Source: an uncultured Paracoccaceae bacterium
GTDB taxonomy: Bacteria > Pseudomonadota > Alphaproteobacteria > Rhodobacterales > Rhodobacteraceae
Assembly (NCBI GenBank): GCA_947498415.1
Contig: CANMKB010000003.1
Location: 1 to 64,000 of the forward strand
DNA length: 64,000 nt
Reading direction: 5' to 3'
In this document: piece after piece, positions 20,851 through 30,714 of the stretch
Layout: each line of letters begins with the position of its first letter
Position numbering within the stretch: position 1 is the stretch's first letter
Program-made: the position numbers and the translations under genes
The notes under the pieces: model-generated
Told to the model about the DNA's origin: nothing
Databases searched by the model: none
The model's input: only the letters and a program-made list of their open reading frames with translations

Positions 20851-21980
20851 TAAAGATCTCCGATACCATTTTTCAGGTCGTCAGGCGCAAGCCCGGATGC
20901 CTGCGGGGCATCCCATGGCTTGCCGTTTTTCACAAGGTCAAACCGGCCATTTTGGCCAACAAGGGTTAATTCAGCGCGGCGCGGTCGGGCACATCCTTTG
21001 GCACAACCGCTGACATGGAGGCTTTTGAGTGTTTGCCCAGCCAAATCGCGGGCAAGAGAACGGGTTTCAACCGTTGCCGCCGTACAAAGTGGTGCACCGG
21101 GGCAGGCGTCGATGTTCAAAAGTGGATCAGCCGCATCGGTGATAAAATCGCGAGTGTGCCCGGGCACTGTGTCTTCCAAAAGAAAAAGACGCCAAGGAGT
21201 CGTGCGCAGTGCGCTGCAACCGCTGGTTTCGATCAACTCGCGCAGCTTAGCTGCGGGGAGTTGCCCGAAGGCGGTACCATAGATGGCACCTAAACTGTGC
21301 GCCCCCGGATGTGGTGGTTTGCGTGGCGCAAGGGTGGGCTGGGTCGCCCAATCGTGTGGGATGGAATGGCTTTTCAGATGTGATGTCATCCGGCGGTTTT
21401 TTGAGCCACCAGTGCTGACAAACCATTCTGCCAACTCAATCATGGCATCAACCGCAGTGTTGGACGCTACAGGGCGCCCGGCAGGAGCACCATCTGCGAT
21501 CAAGATCAGCCCATCTGCCCCCCGCTCAATCCGGAAATCTGCAGAATTGCGTTGCAAGATCGGGGCAGGGCCTGCGTCTATGGCAAACCCCATTTTGGCT
21601 GGTAACTCCGGGAATTCTGGCAGACGTTCTGAAAGCTCTAAAGCGATGTTATGACTGTCATCCCCATCAACCCAATCGTGCGGCAATAGGATGTTGCGGC
21701 GGGATTCAAGGTCTGGGTCATCTGGCAAAAGACCTGCTGTATTCAGGTCTGCCAATAGAGCCTCGTGATCCGCCTCTGCAACCCCCCTGATTTGCAGGTT
21801 TGCGCGGCTTGTGAGATCAATCAGGCCTGACCCCCAACGCTGGGCGAGATTGCAAAGGGTGATTGCTTGGGGTGACGTAAGACGTCCAAGCATTGGGCGG
21901 ACCCGCACGATCAGGCCATCGCCTGACATCATCGGCTTATAGGCGCCAGGGCACCATCCTTTGGCCGTAGGGCGGCTCAC
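20850..21980 (-). CDS. cobG: Precorrin-3B synthase (monooxygenase)
   Basis: Sulfite-reductase-like (HVSGCAKGCARP); probable GTG start at 21980 giving a GTGA overlap with cobN stop, instead of ORF-track 22028. Confidence 0.88.
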   Translation of the reverse strand: MSRPTAKGWCPGAYKPMMSGDGLIVRVRPMLGRLTSPQAITLCNLAQRWGSGLIDLTSRANLQIRGVAEADHEALLADLNTAGLLPDDPDLESRRNILLPHDWVDGDDSHNIALELSERLPEFPELPAKMGFAIDAGPAPILQRNSADFRIERGADGLILIADGAPAGRPVASNTAVDAMIELAEWFVSTGGSKNRRMTSHLKSHSIPHDWATQPTLAPRKPPHPGAHSLGAIYGTAFGQLPAAKLRELIETSGCSALRTTPWRLFLLEDTVPGHTRDFITDAADPLLNIDACPGAPLCTAATVETRSLARDLAGQTLKSLHVSGCAKGCARPRRAELTLVGQNGRFDLVKNGKPWDAPQASGLAPDDLKNGIGDL

Positions 21981-24900
21981 AAAGTGGTCTCCAGCTCTGC
22001 CAAAATAGAGTTTCGCCTCGTTTGCCAAAGTCCCGCTTCATAAAGTTCTGCAAACCGCGCTTGCATGGCAGCCAGAGCTTCGGGGTTTTCGCTTTTAAGG
22101 AACGAAACGATGCGGTCATCCCCCAAAGTCGCCTCGTGATAGGCATCAAACAAGGCAGGGTGAACCGCATCTGCCAGATGTGCAAAGGCCGCCATATGCT
22201 CGAGCGTTGCAGCAATTTCCGCACCACCTCGGAGGCCATGGCGCATCATGCCGGACAGCCAATCGGGGTTGGTCGCACGGGCATGCACCACGCGCGCAAC
22301 TTCTTCGTTAAGTGTACGGGCACGCGGTTTCGCCGGATTGGTGCTGTCGAGGTGATAGAGCGCTGCATCACCCCCTGTGATCCCTTGAGCAGCCTTAAAC
22401 CCAGCTTCGTGAGACGCATAGTCGGCCGCCAATAGGATATCGGTCTCAGGCATATCTTGCAGGTGCACAAAACTGTCCGCCGCCGCGACACGATCCCGGA
22501 TGCCGGTTTGGTCTTGATGCGGTTCGTCTTTGTCGAGCGCCCAAGACGAAGCCGACAGCCACGCTTGCCCAGCGCGGGCACGGCCATCAGCACCGTAATC
22601 ATCCAAATGACCCATACCAAGACCATAGCTGCCCGGCGCTGGGCCATAGACCCGTGGAGCAGGGGTTTGGCCAGCAAATGGGTTCCAATCGGGGCTTTCA
22701 TCGCGATCAGACAGGGCGCGAATGGCTTGCGAGAACAATGCCGACAAGGTTGGAAAGACATCACGAAACAGGCCAGAGACGCGCAAGGTCACGTCGATCC
22801 GAGGGCGTTCCAGCATCGCAATCGGCAAGATCTCAACGCCTGACACACGCTCAGAGCCCTCGTCCCAAACCGGCTTTGCCCCCAAAAGATGCAGGGCCAT
22901 CGCGAATTCTTCGCCCGCCGTGCGCATGGTGGCTGATCCCCAAAGATCAACGATCAGGTTTTTGGGATAGTCACCTTCGTCTTGCAGATGCTTCCGCACC
23001 AGCTCTTCGGCCAAGGTCACGCCTTGTGCATAAGAGGCGCGGGTGGGCACAGAACGAGGGTCGGTTGTGAAAAGATTGCGACCTGTAGGTAAAACATCAG
23101 TACGACCGCGATAGGGCGAGCCTGATGGGCCAGCCTCAATCCGTTTGCCTTCCAGCGCCCGCAGCAAAGCTTGGCGTTCGGAAGTGGCAGAGGGGGCTGC
23201 ATCAAAGGCAGTTTGCCCTTCGGGCGGACGGCCATAAATATGCAGACCGTCGCCAAATTGGCTTTCCTTGATGTCACAGACAAAGGTGTCGATCCGGGTG
23301 ATCGCCTCGGCCAAGGATGTGGCCGCACTTAGGCCAAGTTGATCTGCTAGCCCCAGCGCTTCGGCCTCGGTGCGGATACCGTCTTGCAAGCGGTCGCGGC
23401 GCTTTGGGTCAAGCCCGTCGGCGTTGGAAAATTCATCAAGCAGGTTTTCAAGGATGGCAAAACGTTGCGGTGCTGCGCTTTCCTGAAGGGGTGGGGGCAC
23501 GTGGCCCAAAGTGACAGCGCCAACGCGTCGCTTGGCTTGTGCGGCCTCACCGGGGTCATTCACAATGAATGGATAGATCACCGGAAGGTGCCCGGCGAGC
23601 ACTTCGGGCCAACAGGTGGCAGACAAGGCCACAGATTTCCCCGGCAGCCATTCAAGCGTGCCATGCGCCCCGACATGGATAATAGCATGGGCCGCGAACT
23701 GTTTTTGTAGCCAAAGGTAAAAGGCAACATAGCTGTGGCGCGGGGTGCGGGCGAGGTCGTGATATTCGTCTTCGCGAGCTGCGTCGCTGCCGCGCTCTGG
23801 TTGCAGGGCGATCAATAGATTGCCTCTTTTCACCGCTCTGAAAGTAAAGGCCCCATCTTGGAACGCAGGATCGCTTTCTGGTGCTCCCCAAACCTCTGCA
23901 AGATCGTCTCGCAACTCTTGGGGCAAGCTTTTGAGCGCGACATGATACTCTGCCACATCCCAATGAATGGTGTCGTTTGCAAGCGCTTCTGACAAAGGGG
24001 CGCCCGGCTTTACAGCCACGCCTGCGTTTTGTAGATCGCTTGCGATGGCCTCTGCGCTGGCCAAGGCATCTAGTCCTACCGCATGCGCCATGTTCCAGTT
24101 CTGCCCGGGATAGGTTGACAGGACCATGGCGACGCGCTTTTCGGCCACTGGCGCGGATTGGAGCCGAACCCAATGGCTGACTTTGTCGGCCACCGCCATG
24201 ATCCGATCCGTTTGGGCTCGGTGTCCAAAGCGGGAGTATTCGAGCGATGGGTCTTTCTTGCCGGGTTCCTTAAAGCTTGTGACCCCCGCGAACAGGCGCC
24301 CATCCACCTCTGGCAACACAACATGCATAGCCAGATCAGCAGGGGCTAAGCCCCGTTCGGCCTCGGCCCAAGATTTTTGGCGGCTGGTGGCCAATGCGAT
24401 CTGAAACACTGGTGCGTCGGTGGCATCCAAAGGAGAGGTGCCATCCGTGCCTTTGCCTGAAAAAGCGGTTGCATTGACAATGGCAGCCGGTTGCAGGTCT
24501 TGCAGCGTTTCTGCAATCCATTTTGCTGCTTGGGGCTGTTTCAAGGTCGGAGCAAAGAGGCCAAGCACTTCGTAGCCGCGCCTCGTGAATTCCGTAGCCA
24601 AGGCCTCGATCGGGGCCATGTCTGCCGCGGTGAGGTAGGCACGGTAGAATGTCAGAACGATCAAAGGCTTATCTGTTTGGCGTTGGCCGTCACATATGCC
24701 TTGCCCGAGCCGCCATGCCCCAAAATCAGGCACGTGTTTTTTACCGATCACAGGCTTGGCGTAAAGCCCTACGGCCAATGCCAACTGGGCGAGTGCGGCC
24801 TGCGCTGCAACCGCACCGCCTGTGTCACACAGATGGGTCAGACGGGTAAGCGTCGACTTTGGTAAAGTAGACGCATCATCAAGACGTGAATCCGGGCGAC

Positions 24901-25252
24901 CATCGGCTGGAAGAATGGCCAATGCCACGCCTTTGCGGCGAGCAAGGTCTTGCAACTGTTGAATGCCATACGACCAATATGGAATGCCACCAATCAGGCG
25001 GACCAGGATCGCTTTGGCGCCCTCCAGGGTCTGCTCGACATAGGTGTCGACAGACAGCGGATGTTTCAACGCGGCCAGATTGGCCAGCCGCAAGGTGGGC
25101 AAATCACCATCTGCGCGATGCCAGCCTGCCGCGAAAGCCCCAAGGTCACTATCAGAGAACGACAAGACAACCAGATCGGCTGGGCTTTGGCCCAGATCGA
25201 TCGGTGTCTCGGTTTCTTCTAAACCATGGCTTTCACGAAAGACGACATGCAT
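21977..25252 (-). CDS. cobN: Cobaltochelatase subunit CobN
   Basis: 1091 aa, HVGAHGTLEWLPGKSVALS and other CobN/BchH-type motifs, cob context. Confidence 0.95.
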   Translation of the reverse strand: MHVVFRESHGLEETETPIDLGQSPADLVVLSFSDSDLGAFAAGWHRADGDLPTLRLANLAALKHPLSVDTYVEQTLEGAKAILVRLIGGIPYWSYGIQQLQDLARRKGVALAILPADGRPDSRLDDASTLPKSTLTRLTHLCDTGGAVAAQAALAQLALAVGLYAKPVIGKKHVPDFGAWRLGQGICDGQRQTDKPLIVLTFYRAYLTAADMAPIEALATEFTRRGYEVLGLFAPTLKQPQAAKWIAETLQDLQPAAIVNATAFSGKGTDGTSPLDATDAPVFQIALATSRQKSWAEAERGLAPADLAMHVVLPEVDGRLFAGVTSFKEPGKKDPSLEYSRFGHRAQTDRIMAVADKVSHWVRLQSAPVAEKRVAMVLSTYPGQNWNMAHAVGLDALASAEAIASDLQNAGVAVKPGAPLSEALANDTIHWDVAEYHVALKSLPQELRDDLAEVWGAPESDPAFQDGAFTFRAVKRGNLLIALQPERGSDAAREDEYHDLARTPRHSYVAFYLWLQKQFAAHAIIHVGAHGTLEWLPGKSVALSATCWPEVLAGHLPVIYPFIVNDPGEAAQAKRRVGAVTLGHVPPPLQESAAPQRFAILENLLDEFSNADGLDPKRRDRLQDGIRTEAEALGLADQLGLSAATSLAEAITRIDTFVCDIKESQFGDGLHIYGRPPEGQTAFDAAPSATSERQALLRALEGKRIEAGPSGSPYRGRTDVLPTGRNLFTTDPRSVPTRASYAQGVTLAEELVRKHLQDEGDYPKNLIVDLWGSATMRTAGEEFAMALHLLGAKPVWDEGSERVSGVEILPIAMLERPRIDVTLRVSGLFRDVFPTLSALFSQAIRALSDRDESPDWNPFAGQTPAPRVYGPAPGSYGLGMGHLDDYGADGRARAGQAWLSASSWALDKDEPHQDQTGIRDRVAAADSFVHLQDMPETDILLAADYASHEAGFKAAQGITGGDAALYHLDSTNPAKPRARTLNEEVARVVHARATNPDWLSGMMRHGLRGGAEIAATLEHMAAFAHLADAVHPALFDAYHEATLGDDRIVSFLKSENPEALAAMQARFAELYEAGLWQTRRNSILAELETTL

Positions 25253-25258
25253 GACAGT

Positions 25259-26347
25259 TTAATCCACCAGCGCTGCGCGGATGGCTTCTTTGTTTACGTC
25301 GTGATGCTCTGCAATGACGACAACTTTGCCCTGACGGCCTTCTTCTGGCTTCCAAGGACGGTCAAACTGATGACGCACACGTGCCCCAACGGCTTGGACC
25401 AGCAAGCGCATCGGTTTTCCTTCGACAGCAGCATAGCCTTTGACGCGCAGGATGTTTTGGTCTTTGGCCAAACGCTCCACTCGATCTGCAAAATCTGCGG
25501 CGCTGACTTGTTCAGGCAACTCGATCACAACGCTTTCAAATTCGTCGTGGCTGTGATCGTGATGATGGTGGTGGTGATCATGGTCGTGATCGTGTTCATC
25601 ATCATGATGATGGTGGTCTTCGTGATGCGACGGGCGTGCGTCGATGTCATCTTCGGCTGCGGCCTCTAGCCCCAGCACGATGCGCGGGTCAACAGCGCCT
25701 TCGGCCACTTCGACAACCGGAATTTTGCGGGGAGATTCTTCGGCGATGATGGCCTTGGCCTGCTCAACACCCTCGGGCCCAGCAAGGTCAGGTTTGGTCA
25801 GTAGGATGATATCTGCGCAATTGACTTGATCTTCGAATACTTCAGAGAGGGGCGTTTCGTGGTCAAGGCTGTCATCTGCCTCGCGCTGGGCATCAACCGC
25901 AGCCACGTTGGTGGCAAAGCGTCCGGCTGCGACAGCCTCTGCATCCGCCAAGGCGATCACGCCATCTACAGTGATCTTCGAACGAATATCTGGCCAATCA
26001 AATGCTTTCAGCAGGGGCTTTGGTAGCGCAAGGCCTGATGTCTCGATAATAATGTGGTCTGGACGTGGATCGAGCGCCATCAAGGCCTCGATCGTTGGAA
26101 TGAAATCATCAGCGACAGTACAGCAGATACAGCCGTTGGCCAGTTCCATGATGTTTTCAGCCGGGCAATCAGGGATCGCGCAGGATTTCAGGATTTCACC
26201 ATCCACCCCAACATCGCCAAATTCATTCACCACAACGGCCAAGCGCTTGCCTTGCGGGTTCTGCATCAAGTGACGCACCAATGTGGTTTTACCAGCGCCC
26301 AAAAACCCAGTGATCACGGTAACGGGAAGTTTTTCTAAAGTGCTCAT
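25259..26347 (-). CDS. cobW: CobW family GTPase (metallochaperone-like)
   Basis: VTVITGFLGAGKTTLVRHLM, NGCICCTVADD; His-rich linker HHEDHHHHDDEHDHDHDHHHHHHDHSHD; start 26347. Confidence 0.94.
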   Translation of the reverse strand: MSTLEKLPVTVITGFLGAGKTTLVRHLMQNPQGKRLAVVVNEFGDVGVDGEILKSCAIPDCPAENIMELANGCICCTVADDFIPTIEALMALDPRPDHIIIETSGLALPKPLLKAFDWPDIRSKITVDGVIALADAEAVAAGRFATNVAAVDAQREADDSLDHETPLSEVFEDQVNCADIILLTKPDLAGPEGVEQAKAIIAEESPRKIPVVEVAEGAVDPRIVLGLEAAAEDDIDARPSHHEDHHHHDDEHDHDHDHHHHHHDHSHDEFESVVIELPEQVSAADFADRVERLAKDQNILRVKGYAAVEGKPMRLLVQAVGARVRHQFDRPWKPEEGRQGKVVVIAEHHDVNKEAIRAALVD

Positions 26348-26357
26348 GGCAGATCTC

Positions 26358-26801
26358 TTATTCAGGCAAGTTGAGCGGCGGAACGCGCGCGATACAGTTT
26401 TTACGGAAATGAACGGGGCGCTCGCGCCAAGGGACAATCCCATCGGCGGTCGCAGCATATTTTGTGATACCTTCGTGGACGAGGGCGGCGTCGTCAGCTC
26501 CGGTGAAATTGCCATAGACATATGTCCAGCGTTCTGCCCCACCGCGCACAGCGATGGAACAGCCGCTGTCACAGTTGCTTAGGCATTCCACCTCACGTAC
26601 ATTCACGTGCGCTGGCCACTCCAACTCGGCCAAGGCCGCTCCCAGTTGGGCGCCGGGGCGCGGCCCTTCGATGTCTGTGGGCTGTCCGGCGCGACAAGTG
26701 GCGCAAACAAGCAGCTCTACAGGGGCCAAGTTTGGCGAAAAATCTTCTGGCAAATTGTCTCTCCCATTCGGAAGGACAAGGGCGATAGGGCGGGGACGCA
26801 T
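26358..26801 (-). CDS. DUF1636-type (2Fe-2S thioredoxin-fold-like) protein
   Basis: LLVCATCRAG...ECLSNCDSGC Cys spacing, adjacent to cobW; ATG 26801 (GTG 26816 possible). Confidence 0.8.
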   Translation of the reverse strand: MRPRPIALVLPNGRDNLPEDFSPNLAPVELLVCATCRAGQPTDIEGPRPGAQLGAALAELEWPAHVNVREVECLSNCDSGCSIAVRGGAERWTYVYGNFTGADDAALVHEGITKYAATADGIVPWRERPVHFRKNCIARVPPLNLPE

Positions 26802-26846
26802 GCGTTTTCCCGACACCGGAACACCCCGTCCGGTTTCATGTCTTTC

Positions 26847-27032
26847 AGCGCTGGCAGGTCTCCCGGCTTACGGATTTCAGAGCTATGCTCCTTCGGTCCT
26901 CCTACCTTCCCGGCTTTGGGCCAGTGGTGTTCGGAGACCTTTCCGGTCACGGTCGCGGGGGCGGCTGCTCTTGACGATTTGACGAAATCGCCGTCGCATT
27001 CCCTTTTCACCTGCATTACATACAGGAACCAA
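26847..27032 (-). promoter_or_regulatory. Cobalamin riboswitch
   Basis: Minus strand contains GGTTCCTG...CAGGTGAAAAGGGAAT, GCAGCCGCCCCCGCGACCGTGACC, CCACTGGCCCAAAGCCGGGAAGG, AAGCCGGGAGACCTGCC: the conserved cobalamin riboswitch core including B12-box-type text. Confidence 0.93.
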
Positions 27033-27085
27033 CAGAACGGACATGCGCGATAGGGCGTAGTGAGTCAAGCAAAGAGGATCATCCC

Positions 27086-27703
27086 GTGAGCGATAACACC
27101 GATCAAAACGCCCGCCACACCGAAAAAATGAAAAAGATCAAAGCGGCACGCGACCGGATGATGGCGGGTAAAACCGAAGAAAAAGGCCTGATCATGGTGC
27201 ACACCGGGCCGGGCAAAGGAAAGTCGTCGTCAGGATTCGGAATGATCATGCGCAGCATATCGCATGGGATGCCCTGCGCCGTTGTGCAGTTTATCAAAGG
27301 GGCCATGGCCACCGGCGAACGCGCCTTTCTTGAACAGCACTTTCCAAAGGAATGTAAGTTTTTTGTTTCTGGCGAGGGCTTCACCTGGGAAACCCAAGAC
27401 CGCGAACGCGATATTGCCAAAGCCGAAGCGGGCTGGGAACTGGCAAAACAGCTGATCCGCGATGAGACCATCCGCTTTGTCCTTCTCGATGAAATCAATA
27501 TTGCCCTGCGCAATGATTACCTCAACATCGACGATGTGGTGGATTTTCTGCTGACTGAAAAACCAGAGATGACCCATGTGTGTTTGACGGGCCGGAACGC
27601 GAAACCGGAATTGATTGAGGCGGCGGATTTGGTGACCGAGATGACTTTGGTGAAACACCCGTTCCGCGACGGCATTAAGGCGCAGAAGGGTGTGGAGTAT
27701 TAA
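27086..27703 (+). CDS. cobO: Cob(I)yrinic acid a,c-diamide adenosyltransferase
   Basis: GLIMVHTGPGKGKSSSGFGMIMR, LLDEINIAL. Confidence 0.94.
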   Translation: MSDNTDQNARHTEKMKKIKAARDRMMAGKTEEKGLIMVHTGPGKGKSSSGFGMIMRSISHGMPCAVVQFIKGAMATGERAFLEQHFPKECKFFVSGEGFTWETQDRERDIAKAEAGWELAKQLIRDETIRFVLLDEINIALRNDYLNIDDVVDFLLTEKPEMTHVCLTGRNAKPELIEAADLVTEMTLVKHPFRDGIKAQKGVEY

Positions 27704-27727
27704 CATCGCAGCCACGAGGTGCAACAG

Positions 27728-29176
27728 ATGACCAAAGCCATCATGATCCAAGGGACCGGCTCCAATGTCGGGAAGTCGATGCTTGTTGCCGGCCTGTGCC
27801 GCGCTGCAGTGCGGCGGGGGCTTTCGGTGGCACCGTTTAAACCACAGAATATGTCCAATAATGCTGCGGTGACGGCGGATGGCGGTGAAATTGGCCGAGC
27901 GCAGGCTTTGCAAGCCTTGGCGTGTAAGGTGCCACTGACCGTGCATATGAACCCGGTTTTGTTAAAACCTGAAACGGATGTTGGCTCTCAGGTGGTGGTG
28001 CAGGGCAAGCGCCTGACCACCGTTAAGGCGCGGGACTATGCAAAGCTTAAGCCGCAGCTGATGAAAAGCGTGCTGGAAAGTTTTAATACATTGAAATCAC
28101 AACATGATATTGTGATCGTTGAAGGTGCTGGTAGCCCGGCAGAGGTTAATCTTAGGGCGGGCGATATCGCCAATATGGGCTTTGCTCAGGCCAGCCAAAC
28201 ACCTGTTGTTCTTGCCGGTGACATTGATCGTGGCGGTGTCATCGCACAGATCGTAGGCACGCAGGCGGTGATTTCAGACGATGACAAATCTTTGGTTCAA
28301 GGTTTTCTAGTCAACAAATTTCGCGGTGACCCAAGCCTGTTTGACGATGGGTATGACCTGATCCAAGCTACGACGGGTTGGCGGGGGTTCGGGGTGCTGC
28401 CTTATTTTGCAGATGCGTGGAAACTGCCCGCCGAAGATGCGTTGGATATTCACGGATCGGACACCGAGGGTGAAACGCATATTGTATGTCTGGGCCTGTC
28501 TCGCATCGCAAATTTTGATGACCTTGATCCGTTGGCCCAAGAGCCTGGCGTGAAATTAACCATGCTTAGGGCAGGGCAACCAATCCCGGGGGATGCGAAA
28601 CTTGTGATTATCCCCGGCAGCAAATCCACCCGAGGTGATCTGGCATTCCTGCGGCAACAAGGCTGGGACATTGACCTACAAGCCCACGTGCGCCGAGGCG
28701 GACATATTCTGGGGATTTGCGGCGGTTATCAGATGCTTGGTACAGAGATAGCAGACCCGGAAGGGATAGAGGGTACTGCCGGCAGCACACCGGGGCTTGG
28801 CCTTTTGGATGTGACGACCCAGATGACAGCTGACAAAAGGTTGACCGAAACCCACGCGATCCATGCGCAGTCAGGCGTGTCTTTTGGCGGGTACGAAATT
28901 CACATTGGGCGTACGCAAGGCGCCGATACAGCTCGCCCATTTGCGCATATCGACGGCCGTGCCGAAGGGGCGCAATCTGCGAATGGACGCATTTCTGGCA
29001 GTTATCTGCATGGGATGTTCTCTGACGATGCTTTCCGTGCAGCCTTTCTAGAAACGCTCGGCGCACAAAGCAGTGGGGCCTCTTACAGCCAAACGGTCGA
29101 GGCCACGCTGGATCAATTGGCCGATCACCTTGAAGCCCATTTGGATGTATCAGGGTTGCTCGAACTGGCCCGTTAA
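27728..29176 (+). CDS. cobQ: Cobyric acid synthase
   Basis: [48 protein letters not shown]. Confidence 0.95.
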   Translation: MTKAIMIQGTGSNVGKSMLVAGLCRAAVRRGLSVAPFKPQNMSNNAAVTADGGEIGRAQALQALACKVPLTVHMNPVLLKPETDVGSQVVVQGKRLTTVKARDYAKLKPQLMKSVLESFNTLKSQHDIVIVEGAGSPAEVNLRAGDIANMGFAQASQTPVVLAGDIDRGGVIAQIVGTQAVISDDDKSLVQGFLVNKFRGDPSLFDDGYDLIQATTGWRGFGVLPYFADAWKLPAEDALDIHGSDTEGETHIVCLGLSRIANFDDLDPLAQEPGVKLTMLRAGQPIPGDAKLVIIPGSKSTRGDLAFLRQQGWDIDLQAHVRRGGHILGICGGYQMLGTEIADPEGIEGTAGSTPGLGLLDVTTQMTADKRLTETHAIHAQSGVSFGGYEIHIGRTQGADTARPFAHIDGRAEGAQSANGRISGSYLHGMFSDDAFRAAFLETLGAQSSGASYSQTVEATLDQLADHLEAHLDVSGLLELAR

Positions 29177-29275
29177 GCGGATTAGATTTGCTTTTGAGTC
29201 CACACATTTTGTTGGGTTGTCGGGGATTGTCAGATCGCCCATAGTCACGCGAAATGACAACGGTAAAGGCACAGA

Positions 29276-30010
29276 ATGCAAAAGCTTTTTGCACTGCTCT
29301 GCATCACATTTTTCGCGACGTCGGCGCCAGCTGCAGAGCGCCTGACCGTATTCGCCGCTGCCAGCCTGCGCGGGGCGCTTGATGATGTGAGCGCGGCCTT
29401 TGACGCGGCACATGTGACCATATCTTATGCCAGCAGTGCTGCGCTTGCGCGGCAAATTCAATTGGGTGCGCCTGCCGATGTCTTTGTGTCTGCCAATCCC
29501 CAATGGATGGATGTGTTGGCGGGTGTTCAGCCTAACATTCGCGAAAGCCGTAGGGGGGTTGCCTCAAATCAAATGGTTTTGATTGGTCAGCTCGATGAAG
29601 TGCCTGTCACGCTCTCGAAACTGCCAGACAACCTGTCTGATGGGCATTTGGCGATGGGCCTACTCGATGCCGTACCTGCCGGGATCTATGGGAAAACGGC
29701 GCTGGACCACTACGGCGTTTGGCCAAGGGTTGCCCCTAATGTAGTGCAAACAGATAACGTGCGTGCGGCCCTTGCTTTGGTGGCGCTGGGCGAGGCCCGC
29801 TTTGGACTGGTGTATGCAACCGATGCTTTGGCGGACCCTCGGGTGAAGGTCTTAAGTGAAATCCCTACAGCTGCGACAGGGCCAATTCAGTATCCTGCCG
29901 CAGCCTTGAATACTCGCCCCGAGGCCACCGATTTTGTGCGTTATTTGGGCAGCCCAGAGGCGCGAGCGATCTTTCGGCGTCATGGGTTTCAAGCAGGGTC
30001 GGCTCCATGA
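29276..30010 (+). CDS. modA: Molybdate ABC transporter substrate-binding protein
   Basis: Signal peptide, LTVFAAASLRGALDDV. Confidence 0.93.
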   Translation: MQKLFALLCITFFATSAPAAERLTVFAAASLRGALDDVSAAFDAAHVTISYASSAALARQIQLGAPADVFVSANPQWMDVLAGVQPNIRESRRGVASNQMVLIGQLDEVPVTLSKLPDNLSDGHLAMGLLDAVPAGIYGKTALDHYGVWPRVAPNVVQTDNVRAALALVALGEARFGLVYATDALADPRVKVLSEIPTAATGPIQYPAAALNTRPEATDFVRYLGSPEARAIFRRHGFQAGSAP

Positions 30011-30714
30011 GCGCAATTGTTGATTTCTTGGGGCCTCAAGGATGGCAGGCCGTTTTGCTGTCTTTGAAGGTTTCGTTTTGGGCGGTCTTGTGCAGCTTAC
30101 CGTTTGCGATTGCCATTGCGCATGTCTTGGCGCGTCGAGTGTTCCCCGGAAAGCAGCTGTTAAATGGCCTGGTCCATTTGCCTCTGATCCTGCCACCGGT
30201 TGTGACAGGGTATCTCTTGCTGTTGGCTTTTGGTCGAACCGCCCCCATTGGCGCATGGCTTGAGCAGAGCTTTGGGCTGGTTTTGGCGTTTCGATGGACA
30301 GGTGCGGTTTTGGCTGCGGCTGTTATGGGGTTCCCGCTGATGGTGCGGGCGATCCGCCTGTCGATCGAGGCGGTCGATCCAAAGCTAGAACAAGCCGCAT
30401 CGACATTGGGCGCATCGCGATGGCGCGTGTTTACGTCGATCACCTTGCCCCTGACCCTGCCGGGCATTCTGGCAGGGGGGGTGTTGGGGTTTGCAAAGGC
30501 GGTTGGCGAATTTGGGGCCACGATCACCTTTGTGTCTAACATCCCGGGGCAAACGCAGACATTGCCATCGGCCATCTATGCCTTTCTTCAGGTTCCAGGC
30601 GGCGAGGTGCAGGCCATTCGTCTTGTGACCCTTTCCATCGTCTTAGCGCTGGGCGCCTTGTTTCTCTCAGAAGTGCTCGCGCGGCGCATCGCAAAACGAG
30701 TGGGGCAGGCATGA
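30007..30714 (+). CDS. modB: Molybdate ABC transporter permease
   Basis: LPPVVTGYLLL, EFGATITFVSNIPGQTQTLP. Confidence 0.94.
   Translation: MSAIVDFLGPQGWQAVLLSLKVSFWAVLCSLPFAIAIAHVLARRVFPGKQLLNGLVHLPLILPPVVTGYLLLLAFGRTAPIGAWLEQSFGLVLAFRWTGAVLAAAVMGFPLMVRAIRLSIEAVDPKLEQAASTLGASRWRVFTSITLPLTLPGILAGGVLGFAKAVGEFGATITFVSNIPGQTQTLPSAIYAFLQVPGGEVQAIRLVTLSIVLALGALFLSEVLARRIAKRVGQA

Noticed and set aside
20850-22028. Long 52-bp overlap of cobG and cobN from ORF-track starts
   Set aside because: A GTG at 21980 gives the usual GTGA overlap and fits the CobG N-terminus (SRPTAKGWCPGAYKPM).
23652-24173. 173-aa Arg-rich ORF in cobN
   Set aside because: Same-strand out-of-frame ORF inside cobN; low-complexity Arg/Gly composition typical of shifted frames in GC-rich genes.
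25550-25630. Repetitive GATGATGGTGGTG stretch considered as a tandem repeat array or CRISPR-like element
   Set aside because: It is the His/Asp codon run of cobW, with no spacer structure.
27230-27946. 238-aa minus-strand ORF
   Set aside because: Antisense to cobO/cobQ; both real genes are clear.
28608-29294. 228-aa minus-strand ORF
   Set aside because: Antisense to the cobQ 3' half; no domain text.
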